DNA of 64,000 nt, from assembly GCA_964652565.1 (NCBI GenBank), contig CAZZEC010000003.1:1-64000 (forward strand). Reading direction: 5' to 3'. The notes beneath the pieces are model-generated. The model saw nothing but the letters and a program-made list of their open reading frames with translations. It ran no database searches and was not told the DNA's origin. The position numbers were made by a program, and so were the translations under genes. Every line of letters begins with the position of its first letter. Position 1 is the first letter of the stretch. Source of the stretch: JBCCTX01 sp964652565. Lineage in GTDB: Bacteria; Bacteroidota; Bacteroidia; J057. This document shows positions 9,701-17,313 of the stretch, piece by piece.

Positions 9701-9886
9701 ACCTATCATCCCGAAAATTCCCAGGATATGTGTTGAGAATCCTCCTACTCCAAGTTTTTCCCATGATTTCTTATCCTTTCCTTCCATTCTTTCAGCTTTG
9801 AGAAAGCTGATGAGCGCTACAACAGCCCCGGCAAAAGCCAAGGATGCAAATAGTTGTCCTATTTGTCCTCCCAGATATTGTTCCAT
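6746..9886 (-). CDS. ccmF: cytochrome c heme lyase CcmF
   Basis: A multi-pass inner-membrane protein that attaches heme from CcmE to apocytochromes c. The WWD heme-handling motif is clear (GGYWAYETLNFGGYWNWDPVE, about 376-396), preceded by WEGQEGSFLLW (about 96-106) and MVIHPPTLFLGF (about 321-332). At 1046 aa it is longer than the proteobacterial protein (about 650) because of a large soluble domain (about 690-1010) before the last membrane segment; long CcmF is usual in Bacteroidota. It follows ccmE by 26 bp and overlaps lptC by 4 bp. Confidence 0.95.
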   Translation of the reverse strand: MEQYLGGQIGQLFASLAFAGAVVALISFLKAERMEGKDKKSWEKLGVGGFSTHILGIFGMIGTLFYLIYTHQYQYHYVWSHSSNELPIEFMISCFWEGQEGSFLLWCFWHSVLGAIIMFLGSNWRNLVMVVLASIELILSSMILGIYLGPDAVELFYYALAILPGIYLAYRLFTQNKTLSLNGSYHIAAIFFMFATLIMTSRDIAGFYSQWSFVHTFDNLDSFTFSLFVLAIIGFGIFTLIYIDRIARKSSYAMVDILSGVTILAIAVVAMMFEPGVWKIGSSPFITLKDALPDAEVFQTDPNFIPTNGSGLNPLLQNYWMVIHPPTLFLGFASTAIPFSFVIAGLIRGSYHEWIKPAMPWNTFSVMILGVGIIMGGYWAYETLNFGGYWNWDPVENSSFVPWLCGVASLHAMLIYQRKKSYLKLSMILIASTFLLVLYSTFLTRSGILGDTSVHTFVDLGLSGQLLVLCYIYFAWVIIAFILRWNKIPQKPDEGKVWSAEFMLFLGVLLFVFSGLEIMLSTSLPVINKLLGTNLAPPVNIQLFYYQWNVWFAIGFGIVSGIGQFLWWKIKQKASVANALYYPFLTAMLSGCAILIYRMYFQMEFAFDSIFEKIITPVEDANFFVKAAAYVRYFVISFADELLLFSALFAVLANGQVLLSILRKNRKGLKVMGGTVVHIGFGMMLLGMLFSSGYDEIISKNLTPAQLRDMPEAERVDNVLLLKNRPHQIRNYFVTYLGIKHAQGPVQDVEVLEKWGDGFKVSFKDNTGDRFAMALPWTDAFIANNEKGTNNDARPVADHTPNEQAETSEVDVEYVEEFLNTNLETLRPPRINNRKLYGLKFASMKDTAQSFVLYPEVEPSGNDDNAIIAHPSRKIFLGKDIYVFVSGTSPEEATRPKYAYHDINLKVGDTASIGNTLLYLAGINELSNRPDLQQYQIAAAANIVAFSRQDTFFVNPIYTIDKENRPGMVEASIKELFLDFAFVDIDPKNGAIRIQVQEQTNPFEDQVIIKAIQKPYINLLWLGTFILTAGFMISIYRRVQENNKTK

Positions 9887-9912
9887 GTGTTATCGTCTGA
9901 TGTTTTACTAAT

Positions 9913-10287
9913 TTATTTTATTTCTTCCTCTTCATATTTAGAGGGACACTTCATGACTATTTTATCCGCAATGAATCGATCATTTTCATATCCACCTACT
10001 ACTACAATTTTCTCAGCTTGTTCAAAATTGTTGGGTTTAGTATCATAATAGTGGACAAGCTCCACCTGATTTGTTGTATCCTGTAAGTAAAAAGTAAACA
10101 GGTCGGAAGTAGAATTATACTGAGAAGCAGTCCTATTTACCCATTCTCCTACAATATGCACCTTTTTGCCTTTCACTTTTGCAGAACCGAAATCAGTATA
10201 TACACTGGCACTTTGGGAAAAGTTGATGGCTAGTACCATAAGGAATATGGCAATAAAAGCAAGTAAAATAATTTTTCCAGGTTTCAT
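9913..10287 (-). CDS. ccmE: CcmE heme chaperone, Cys-type (CXXXY)
   Basis: The membrane-anchored periplasmic heme chaperone of cytochrome c maturation system I. It has an N-terminal anchor (about 5-23) and an OB-fold with IADKIVMKCPSKYEEE at the C-terminal side. The heme-binding residue is Cys114 in CPSKY (114-118), the CXXXY form known from deltaproteobacterial and archaeal CcmE, instead of the usual HXXXY. At 124 aa it is somewhat short, having almost no tail after the motif. It is flanked by the ccmD-like gene and ccmF in the same direction. Confidence 0.92.
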   Translation of the reverse strand: MKPGKIILLAFIAIFLMVLAINFSQSASVYTDFGSAKVKGKKVHIVGEWVNRTASQYNSTSDLFTFYLQDTTNQVELVHYYDTKPNNFEQAEKIVVVGGYENDRFIADKIVMKCPSKYEEEEIK

Positions 10288-10296
10288 ATGTATATC

Positions 10297-10512
10297 TTAT
10301 TGATTGTGTTCTTTTTGTACGATATCTCCCATTTTCTTTTCAAGATTCCGGATCTTTCTCTGTGTTATAAAAAGATAGATGATCAATAAACTGAAAATAA
10401 CCAAGAGAATAGTTAATACAGAATATATCTTTTCGCTTCTTAATAAAAACTCATTTTGAGGTTCTATTTGCCCCAGTACAAGATTAAGGTAAATGGTTTG
10501 GAGTATATTCAT
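10297..10512 (-). CDS. CcmD-like small membrane protein
   Basis: A 71-aa protein with one strong hydrophobic segment (about 31-50) and a basic, charged C-terminal helix (RKIRNLEKKMGDIVQKE). This matches the layout of CcmD, which helps release holo-CcmE from the CcmABC complex. The position between ccmC and ccmE (9 bp to ccmE) is exactly that of ccmD. The family is short and poorly conserved, so the assignment rests mainly on context and topology. Confidence 0.75.
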   Translation of the reverse strand: MNILQTIYLNLVLGQIEPQNEFLLRSEKIYSVLTILLVIFSLLIIYLFITQRKIRNLEKKMGDIVQKEHNQ

Positions 10513-10609
10513 GATATGCAGCTAATTCTAATCATTGATATTATATAAAGATGTATTGTAGCAAACGAAAACGGTTATTTGAAATAAATTTACCCTTAAA
10601 ATCGTATAA

Positions 10610-11386
10610 CTATTCTTTAACGGCATCCAAAAAATCCATTTCGGATTCATAATCCTCTAAACTAATCTGCAATTTACTCAATCTACTTCTAACTTCATAT
10701 ATCCATACGCTTAATAGCGTAAATCCAAGAATAGAAGGATACAGAATGATTCTATAGCCATTATCAATTCCAGAAGTAAAAATAAAAGATCCTCCTCCGG
10801 CATCACTCCCTTCTGCAGTTGGGTGCAATCCAGGTAGCATTCTGGGAATGATAAAGTAAAGCGGGATCAATGTTGCGAAGGCAAAAATATTATATACAGC
10901 AGATATTTTTGCCTTTTGTTCAGGCTCTGAAAAAGATGCTCTGAGTAGGAAATATGCCAGATATATCAGGAGCGAAATTAATGCACAGATGAGAATAGGA
11001 TCATTTGTCCACCAAATACTCAGGTCCGAACCAGAAATATGTGCTTTCCATGCCACTCTTCCCCATATACTACCAGTGATGAGCCCCAATACAATAAACA
11101 CGGTTCCAATTTGTGTCGCATCTCTGGCTCTGGCATCTGTAAATAATGGATTAGCAGTATGTGTGAAATCCGGATCAATCAATCGTAAGTATTTCACGCT
11201 TTGTACGACTGAAATGGACATCATAACAATAACGGTAAACCACATTGGAACATGGTAGAAGAGATTTCTGCTACTTTGTTCTAACAGTTCCAAAGGTATC
11301 AACTCGCTGGTCAATCCATAAATCAAGACATAAAGCAGTATGCCTACAGCTAATATTTTATATGCAATATTGATCAGTTTCATCAT
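10610..11386 (-). CDS. ccmC: CcmC-type heme handling protein (CcsA/CcmC)
   Basis: An inner-membrane WWD-family protein that loads heme onto CcmE. It has about six hydrophobic segments, the first heme-ligand motif NLFYHVPMWF (H45), a WWD-like segment SIWWTNDPILICALI (about 123-137) in the NDP form usual for Bacteroidota, and the second histidine in LPGLHPTAEG (H188). The length of 258 aa is normal. It is upstream of the ccmD-like gene and downstream of the AAA+ gene by 38 bp. ccmA, ccmB and ccmG/H are not in the window. Confidence 0.9.
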   Translation of the reverse strand: MMKLINIAYKILAVGILLYVLIYGLTSELIPLELLEQSSRNLFYHVPMWFTVIVMMSISVVQSVKYLRLIDPDFTHTANPLFTDARARDATQIGTVFIVLGLITGSIWGRVAWKAHISGSDLSIWWTNDPILICALISLLIYLAYFLLRASFSEPEQKAKISAVYNIFAFATLIPLYFIIPRMLPGLHPTAEGSDAGGGSFIFTSGIDNGYRIILYPSILGFTLLSVWIYEVRSRLSKLQISLEDYESEMDFLDAVKE

Positions 11387-11424
11387 TACATTTATAAACG
11401 CAATTGTAACCCCATTGTTAAACT

Positions 11425-14076
11425 TTAGAACCCAATTCTACGCTGCGAATTATCCTCCAGCAAGCTATCATTTCCAGGCTTAAATTCCCGTACATCTTCA
11501 ATCGTAAGATTACGAAGTACTTTTTCTGTTCGTTGAGTAGATTTCATACTAGATAGCCTTAAATGATGATTGTGAATGGCTTTTTCAATGATTTTTCTTA
11601 CAGCCCTGGCATTTCCAAAAAATTTATTTTTATACTGAACCAGATATTTGAAATATTGATATAAAATTTCATTTGCTTGTGGTGTAGGTCGAAGCTGCTC
11701 TTTGGAAAGTATTCCCGCTGCAATTTTGAGCAAATTCTCTGGAGAATAATCTTCAAACTCCATCTTCCGATCAAATCGAGACTTTAATCCGGGATTACTC
11801 TCCAGAAAGTTCCACATATTATCCGGATATCCTGCTACAATGACGATTATTTCTCCTCTCATGTCTTCCATTCGCTTAAGGAGCGTTTCTACGGCTTCTT
11901 TTCCAAATGAATCGGAAGGGCCTTGGTTTAATGTATATGCTTCGTCTACAAACAATACGCTCCCCCTGGCTTTTTCTATTAAATTATGTGTCTTTTCAGC
12001 AGTTTGTCCTGCATATCCAGCTACCATCATCTGCCTGTCGCATTCTATTACCTCACCCCTTTCTAATATACCCAAGGCTTTATATATTTTACCCATGATC
12101 CTAGCCACCGTTGTTTTTCCTGTACCAGGATTTCCCGTAAAAACAGTGTGAAGTGAAAATGCATTGAGAACATCTTTTCCAATTTCTTTATAGTATTTCA
12201 CTAAACTGACCAGTTCTTTGATATTTTTCTTCACATTTTCTAAACCGATTAGTGTGTCGAGTTCAGAGAGCGCCTCACTGAGTAAAGGTTCATCAATCGG
12301 AATATTTAGTTTTTTTGATGATCTGGCTTCAAATACAGACATGAGATCTTCGCTGGTGATAGTAGACAAGGATTCAAGCGGCAGGGATTCTGGATGAGGT
12401 TCTTGCATGATCCTTAGGCCTAACTGTAGCTTTGACTCATTGATCAGGGAAATAACATATCTCGCATGTCCAAAGGTGCGATCTCTATTGCGATAAGCTT
12501 CCAATAGCTTTTGTCTTAAGAAATGATCTGCATCATTGCTGAAGGATACTTTTTGTAGTTGTGCTTTCTTAAGCGCAATTTCATATAGCTCTTCGGGCAA
12601 ATAATCGGGAAATGTAAACTTTAAATTGAATCGCGATTTGAGCCCGGGATTTGACAATAGAAATGTATCCATTTCTTTGGGATAACCTGCAACAATCACG
12701 GCCCAATCTCCCTTTCCATTGGACATTTCTTTGACTAACATTTCTATCACCTCTCTTCCATAGTCTTTGACATCTTCTTCCCCTCTGGCAAGTGCATATG
12801 CTTCGTCGATGAACAAAATTCCTCCCCTTGCTTTTTCGAGTACAGCACGGACTTTTGGTGCTGTTTGTCCGATATATTCTCCAACAATATCGGCTCTATC
12901 CACTTCATAGACATGACCCTTGGACAGCAATCCCAGTTTCTTGTATATTTTGCCTAACATGCGGGCTACCGTGGTTTTGCCCGTTCCAGGGTTCCCGGTA
13001 AATATTGCATGTAATGGGATGTCTATTTTATCATCGAGGCCTTTTTCTATTCGAAGATATAAAAATTTCAAATATTGAGCGTACTCCCTTATTCTGCGTT
13101 TAATATCTTCTAGACCAACAAGATGATCCATTTCCTTCAGAACCTCCTCCAGGGTGAGATCTTCCACTTCAGGGTAGGTGGGTATACCTGTGATAAGATC
13201 GTGTTCATTGGGGGTGAGTAGATTCGGTGTACCTTCTGTGAATGATTTTCCTACTTTAAATGGAAGTACTCCGATGAGTTTATCCATAAATACTACTTCT
13301 ACAGTATATTTATCTTCAAACCAGGTACCTCGAAAATCTGATCCCCATCCCCAGGTGGTTTCTATTTGTTTTTGTTGGCGTTTTACATGGATCATTTCCA
13401 CAGTTTGGCCTTTAAGCTGCCGGGTACTATTGTAAAAATTAAAGGTAATTTCCGCAATCCAGGGAATCTTAACTTTATTTTTAGCGATGAATTCCAGCCA
13501 TACAAAACGCGAATCGGCGTCTTTAAACTCTGTCAAGTATACCCTTCGCTCTTTGCGGACATTTTTTTTAGGCCCTTCATAGAGCTTAAGTGATTTGATC
13601 TCCAGGTAGGGGTTGTGCGTACTCGATACAGGGCCTACATCATAGATATAAAATTTTCTTGATGATACGTAATCCCCATCGATATAAGCTTCCCAGTAAT
13701 ATGTTCCTTCGATCCAGGTATTTCCCAGTTTTTCGTCACCAAAACCCTCCCTAACATATATTTCGTGCTGATCTTTAGAGACAAATACGGGAATATGTAT
13801 ATCATCAAATATCTGTTGGTCTGCAGCTGAGGGAGCAGACCCCTTCTCTCTGGTCCCGGAAGTACGATACACTTTGAGTGTAATTTCGGCCTCCCAATCC
13901 TCTTTATCAAAGAGTTTATTGTAAAAGGAAAATTCTGCATAGATAGTTTTCGATTCATTTTGATCAAAAACCTGTCGATACTTTTTTTTACTATCAGCTA
14001 ACCATTCATTAGATGCATAGGTCTTCAGAGCTCGGTACTTATATTTGTTGTGAGAGGAAGACTCCTTTTTGGCCAT
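11425..14076 (-). CDS. double CbxX/CfxQ-type AAA+ ATPase with duplicated beta-sandwich N-terminus
   Basis: The open frame reaches a TTG at 14097, but the ATG at 14076 (MAKKESSSHN) is the natural start. In this numbering residues about 15-285 form two tandem copies of a beta-rich module: both have a W-AEIT-type strand and a GTW-E-Y strand pair (GTYYWEAYIDG / DKYTVEVVFMD). Two CbxX/SpoVK AAA+ modules follow, both intact: Walker A GNPGTGKTT at 361-369 and 648-656, Walker B ILFIDEAYAL and VLFVDEAYTL, arginine-finger regions NPGLKSRF in both. CbxX-type ATPases remodel protein complexes (Rubisco activation by CbbX, EccA in type VII secretion). The partner here is unknown; the first downstream gene is ccmC. 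Confidence 0.85.
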   Translation of the reverse strand: MAKKESSSHNKYKYRALKTYASNEWLADSKKKYRQVFDQNESKTIYAEFSFYNKLFDKEDWEAEITLKVYRTSGTREKGSAPSAADQQIFDDIHIPVFVSKDQHEIYVREGFGDEKLGNTWIEGTYYWEAYIDGDYVSSRKFYIYDVGPVSSTHNPYLEIKSLKLYEGPKKNVRKERRVYLTEFKDADSRFVWLEFIAKNKVKIPWIAEITFNFYNSTRQLKGQTVEMIHVKRQQKQIETTWGWGSDFRGTWFEDKYTVEVVFMDKLIGVLPFKVGKSFTEGTPNLLTPNEHDLITGIPTYPEVEDLTLEEVLKEMDHLVGLEDIKRRIREYAQYLKFLYLRIEKGLDDKIDIPLHAIFTGNPGTGKTTVARMLGKIYKKLGLLSKGHVYEVDRADIVGEYIGQTAPKVRAVLEKARGGILFIDEAYALARGEEDVKDYGREVIEMLVKEMSNGKGDWAVIVAGYPKEMDTFLLSNPGLKSRFNLKFTFPDYLPEELYEIALKKAQLQKVSFSNDADHFLRQKLLEAYRNRDRTFGHARYVISLINESKLQLGLRIMQEPHPESLPLESLSTITSEDLMSVFEARSSKKLNIPIDEPLLSEALSELDTLIGLENVKKNIKELVSLVKYYKEIGKDVLNAFSLHTVFTGNPGTGKTTVARIMGKIYKALGILERGEVIECDRQMMVAGYAGQTAEKTHNLIEKARGSVLFVDEAYTLNQGPSDSFGKEAVETLLKRMEDMRGEIIVIVAGYPDNMWNFLESNPGLKSRFDRKMEFEDYSPENLLKIAAGILSKEQLRPTPQANEILYQYFKYLVQYKNKFFGNARAVRKIIEKAIHNHHLRLSSMKSTQRTEKVLRNLTIEDVREFKPGNDSLLEDNSQRRIGF

Positions 14077-14198
14077 AAAATTAAATTCTTCAAACAATTT
14101 GCGACTTTTCTATAAGACGTGCAATTTCGTCCTTTGATAAGCGTTATGTTTAGTTGTTATTCCCAAATATTGGCTAATAAAAGTAATAGATTTTTTAC

Positions 14199-15218
14199 AT
14201 GAAGGATAAAATACATGCATTACATGATGAAGTTGAAGCATATCTGGTCTCAGATGCTGAGCAATTTGAAGAATATAAGCGTAGATTCACAAATAAGAAG
14301 GGGATAATTAATCAATTATTTGCAGATTTCAGAGAGCTTCCAGGTGATCAAAAGCGAGAAGTTGGTAAGCCTTTGAATCAATTAAAGCAGCGGGCAAATG
14401 AACGGCTGATAGAGTTTCAGCAAATCATTGAACGACAAAATCGCAAAGCAGATCAACCACATGATCTGACATTACCGGGGGAACCCTTTGCAGCAGGTGC
14501 ACGCCACCCTCTATCTATTATCCTCAACAAAATTGTCTATACTTTTCATCGTATCGGATTTACTGTAGCCGAAGGACCAGAAATAGAAGATGATTGGCAT
14601 AATTTCAGTGCGTTGAATTTCCCACCTGATCATCCAGCAAGGGAGATGCAAGACACTTTCTTTATATCCAGGGGCCCTGATTATTTGCTGAGAACGCATA
14701 CATCCAACGTTCAAATACGCACTATGGAAAAGCAGAAACCTCCTTTGCGTATACTTGCACCGGGAAGAGTGTATAGAAATGAAGCTATTTCTGCTCGTGC
14801 ACATTGCTTTTTTCATCAAGTGGAAGGCTTGGCTGTAGATAAAGGTGTTAGTTTTGCTGATATGAAGCAGGCCTTACTATTTTTCGCCCGAGAGCTGTTT
14901 GGAGACCAAACAGCCATACGTTTGAGGCCCTCCTATTTTCCGTTTACAGAAATCAGTGCAGAGATGGATGTTACGTGTCGTATCTGCGGAGGTGATGGTT
15001 GTAATGTATGTAAGTATACAGGATGGGTAGAAATCATGGGTTGCGGAATGGTTGATCCCAATGTCTTGGAGAACTGTGACATCGATCCTGAAATATATTC
15101 TGGTTATGCCTTTGGCATGGGAGTTGAGCGCATTGCACAACTATTTTACAGGGTGCCTGATTTGCGTCTCTATTCGTTGAATGATATCCGATTTCTCAAA
15201 CAATTTGAAAAGATTTGA
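14199..15218 (+). CDS. pheS: phenylalanine-tRNA ligase alpha subunit
   Basis: The catalytic subunit of the alpha2-beta2 enzyme that charges tRNA-Phe. It has an N-terminal coiled coil (about 1-90), class II motif 2 region (RTHTSNVQIRTM, then RVYRNEAISARAHCFFHQVEGLAVD) and motif 3 (YAFGMGVERIAQLFY). At 339 aa the length is normal. A zinc-like CRICGGDGCNVCKYTGWVEIMGCGMV segment is present, as in many bacterial PheS. pheT is not adjacent, which is common in Bacteroidota. The gene faces the regulator gene at 15234 with only 15 bp between the stops. Confidence 0.97.
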   Translation: MKDKIHALHDEVEAYLVSDAEQFEEYKRRFTNKKGIINQLFADFRELPGDQKREVGKPLNQLKQRANERLIEFQQIIERQNRKADQPHDLTLPGEPFAAGARHPLSIILNKIVYTFHRIGFTVAEGPEIEDDWHNFSALNFPPDHPAREMQDTFFISRGPDYLLRTHTSNVQIRTMEKQKPPLRILAPGRVYRNEAISARAHCFFHQVEGLAVDKGVSFADMKQALLFFARELFGDQTAIRLRPSYFPFTEISAEMDVTCRICGGDGCNVCKYTGWVEIMGCGMVDPNVLENCDIDPEIYSGYAFGMGVERIAQLFYRVPDLRLYSLNDIRFLKQFEKI

Positions 15219-15233
15219 CGCTGAGGAAATGGA

Positions 15234-16850
15234 TCAATCTTCAAGCTCATCTTCTCCCAAGTCATCAGATTCACCTTTAATTTTTTTGATGTATTCCCGG
15301 GGAGGAACATTGTATTGTCGTTTAAATATTCTGCTGAAATAGCGCTGATCGACAAATCCTACTTTAAATGCGACTTCTCCTATGTTAAACTCGCCTTCCA
15401 GCAGCATTTTCGAAGCTTCCTTAAGTTTTATATTTCGAATAAACTGATTAGAGGTGAGACCTGTAATGGCCCTGAGTTTTCGGTTGCAGGTCGCTGTTGC
15501 CATATTGAGTGCATCTGCAAAGTCTTTTACCTGGAAGTCGGGATTCTCAATATTTTCCTTGACTATTTTGATAGCTTGGTCCAGAAGCTTTTTATCTGCG
15601 CCATTCAGATTCATATCTTCAGGTTTCATGGAAGCATCTTTGAAGAATGCCCGTTGAATAAACCTCCGGTTTTGAAGATCATTGTGAATAGTCAACAATA
15701 ATTCTTCACTGTGAAAAGGCTTAGAGAAATAATGATCTGCTCCTGTTTTTAAGCCTCTGATTCTATCCTTGATGCTTGTAAAGGCAGTCAATAAAATGAC
15801 CGGTATATGACTGGTCTCTAAATTGGACTTGATATTAGTGGTTAATTCCACTCCATCCATTTCAGGCATTTTGAGGTCGCTGATTACTAAATCAGGAAGT
15901 ATTTCTTGAATGATCTCATAGCCTAACTTTCCATTCTCAGCAGTATGTACTATGTATTCTTCCGACAATAGTTCCTTCAGTAAGTTTCTTACGTTTTGAT
16001 CATCTTCTACTACCACGATAGTGAGTCTATTCTCTTCTTCCTCATCTTCCTCACCATGTAAATCTTCTTCAGCAAGTTCATCGACCAATATATCCGTCTT
16101 GGATGATGTCGTTGTTGAATTAGGTTTGAGTCCTATTGCTTCCGCTTCTCTTATGCCCAGGGTAAAATACAAAGATCCTTTGTCATGGTCGTAGATAGCA
16201 CGTCCATGATGAAATTCAATCAGCTTTAGGCTAAAAAAATATCTCAGGGCATCAGAATATTCTGCAAATTCATTTAAGGAAAAATCGCTTTCTGACATCT
16301 CTGAAACTTCAGGAAAGTTTGTGATCGTGAAGATTAAGTCTCCTTTTAGAGAATCAAAATCATCGCGAAAAGAAGTGGGTAAATCTGAAGCTTGAGAGAT
16401 TGAACGGACGATAATCTGACTTTTCGTAGAAGTGGGAGATTCTCTTAGAAAACTCATCAAATAACATAGGATTGATGTAAACTTTTCTTTGTCTATCCAT
16501 CCCTCCATATGCTCTTTGGAAAGTTTAATATCCAGTTCGATATGTATTTTTTCTTCTGGATTAAATTGTTTGAGGCACTTGATCTGTTCTTGGATAGTAT
16601 GCCTTATGGGCAATAGCACTGTATTTAATTGTAAATATCTTTGGATGATTTTGTGTGGATCTGAAAGCTGGTCCAGCATGTTGTTCAACGCTTCTGCACT
16701 TTTACGTATCAATCGGATGTCATTAGCATCTCCCTGATGATCTGTGAGAAGTTTGCTTAGCTTTTCCTGGGCTATCAACAAGATCGTTAAAGGTTGTTTC
16801 AACTCTGAAACAATATAACCAGCTAATATTCTCGGGATGTTATCGTTCAT
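15234..16850 (-). CDS. cytosolic hybrid regulator: degenerate histidine kinase + receiver + AraC DNA-binding domain
   Basis: In a single 538-aa chain without membrane segments: a HisKA/HATPase-like region (1-235), an acidic linker (about 258-274), a receiver domain (277-395; acidic pair D283/D284, phosphoacceptor D325, T355, K377) and an AraC helix-turn-helix domain (about 425-525). The kinase part looks inactive: the HisKA phospho-acceptor position in IVSELKQPLT is Ser15 rather than His, and no N-box asparagine or DXGXG motif is seen. The receiver is intact, so it may be phosphorylated in trans. Bacteroidota hybrid two-component systems often control neighbouring carbohydrate genes; the GH31 gene is divergent 463 bp away. 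That link is an inference. Confidence 0.85.
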   Translation of the reverse strand: MNDNIPRILAGYIVSELKQPLTILLIAQEKLSKLLTDHQGDANDIRLIRKSAEALNNMLDQLSDPHKIIQRYLQLNTVLLPIRHTIQEQIKCLKQFNPEEKIHIELDIKLSKEHMEGWIDKEKFTSILCYLMSFLRESPTSTKSQIIVRSISQASDLPTSFRDDFDSLKGDLIFTITNFPEVSEMSESDFSLNEFAEYSDALRYFFSLKLIEFHHGRAIYDHDKGSLYFTLGIREAEAIGLKPNSTTTSSKTDILVDELAEEDLHGEEDEEEENRLTIVVVEDDQNVRNLLKELLSEEYIVHTAENGKLGYEIIQEILPDLVISDLKMPEMDGVELTTNIKSNLETSHIPVILLTAFTSIKDRIRGLKTGADHYFSKPFHSEELLLTIHNDLQNRRFIQRAFFKDASMKPEDMNLNGADKKLLDQAIKIVKENIENPDFQVKDFADALNMATATCNRKLRAITGLTSNQFIRNIKLKEASKMLLEGEFNIGEVAFKVGFVDQRYFSRIFKRQYNVPPREYIKKIKGESDDLGEDELED

Positions 16851-17313
16851 GAAAAAATACTACTCTCTATGGCACGAAAGATTAAATAATACAATGAATC
16901 TTTATGCTAATTCAAATTTCGGTAAAAGTATGACCTAAAGCTAATTATTTTGCAAATAAAATATACTATGAAGGGAAAGTTAATCTTGGGAGACTATCAA
17001 TCCATACGGATAGTGTGTCATTTTAAGCCATACATACGAATATTACCCTAACGTAATACTAAAACTACAATTTATTTAAATTTTAAGGAAGTATTTTTTT
17101 TGCTTTCGAACTGGGTATAGGTATTTATTGTGATAAAACATACTCTTTTACAGATTATATATTACAGCAACACCAATATCTCTTTTTTTAGAAAAATCTC
17201 GTAATCATGGGTTTCTCATTATAATTCAAATTAATTCCTATCTTTGAATGCTCTCATGGAGCAGGACTAGAGCACAACGAATCTACCATTTGGTAAGATC
17301 AATATTTTTGTTA
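16851..17313. other. divergent intergenic region between regulator and GH31 gene
   Basis: This AT-rich region carries the start sides of two divergent genes. The only specific signal seen is the -7 box at 17239-17246. There is no gene, no obvious inverted-repeat operator and no riboswitch-like structure. Confidence 0.5.
17239..17246 (+). promoter_or_regulatory. Bacteroidota -7 promoter box (TATCTTTG) for the GH31 gene
   Basis: TATCTTTG fits the Bacteroidota -7 consensus TANNTTTG exactly. A -33 TTTG at the usual 19-21 bp spacing is not seen (the nearest is TTTC at 17212). Transcription would begin around 17252, downstream of the in-frame ATG at 17248, so the GH31 protein must start further in, at 17314. 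Confidence 0.5.

Noticed and set aside
14077..14097. Longer N-terminus of the AAA+ protein from the TTG at 14097
   Set aside because: An ATG 21 bp downstream gives a normal start, and the extra seven residues carry no family feature.
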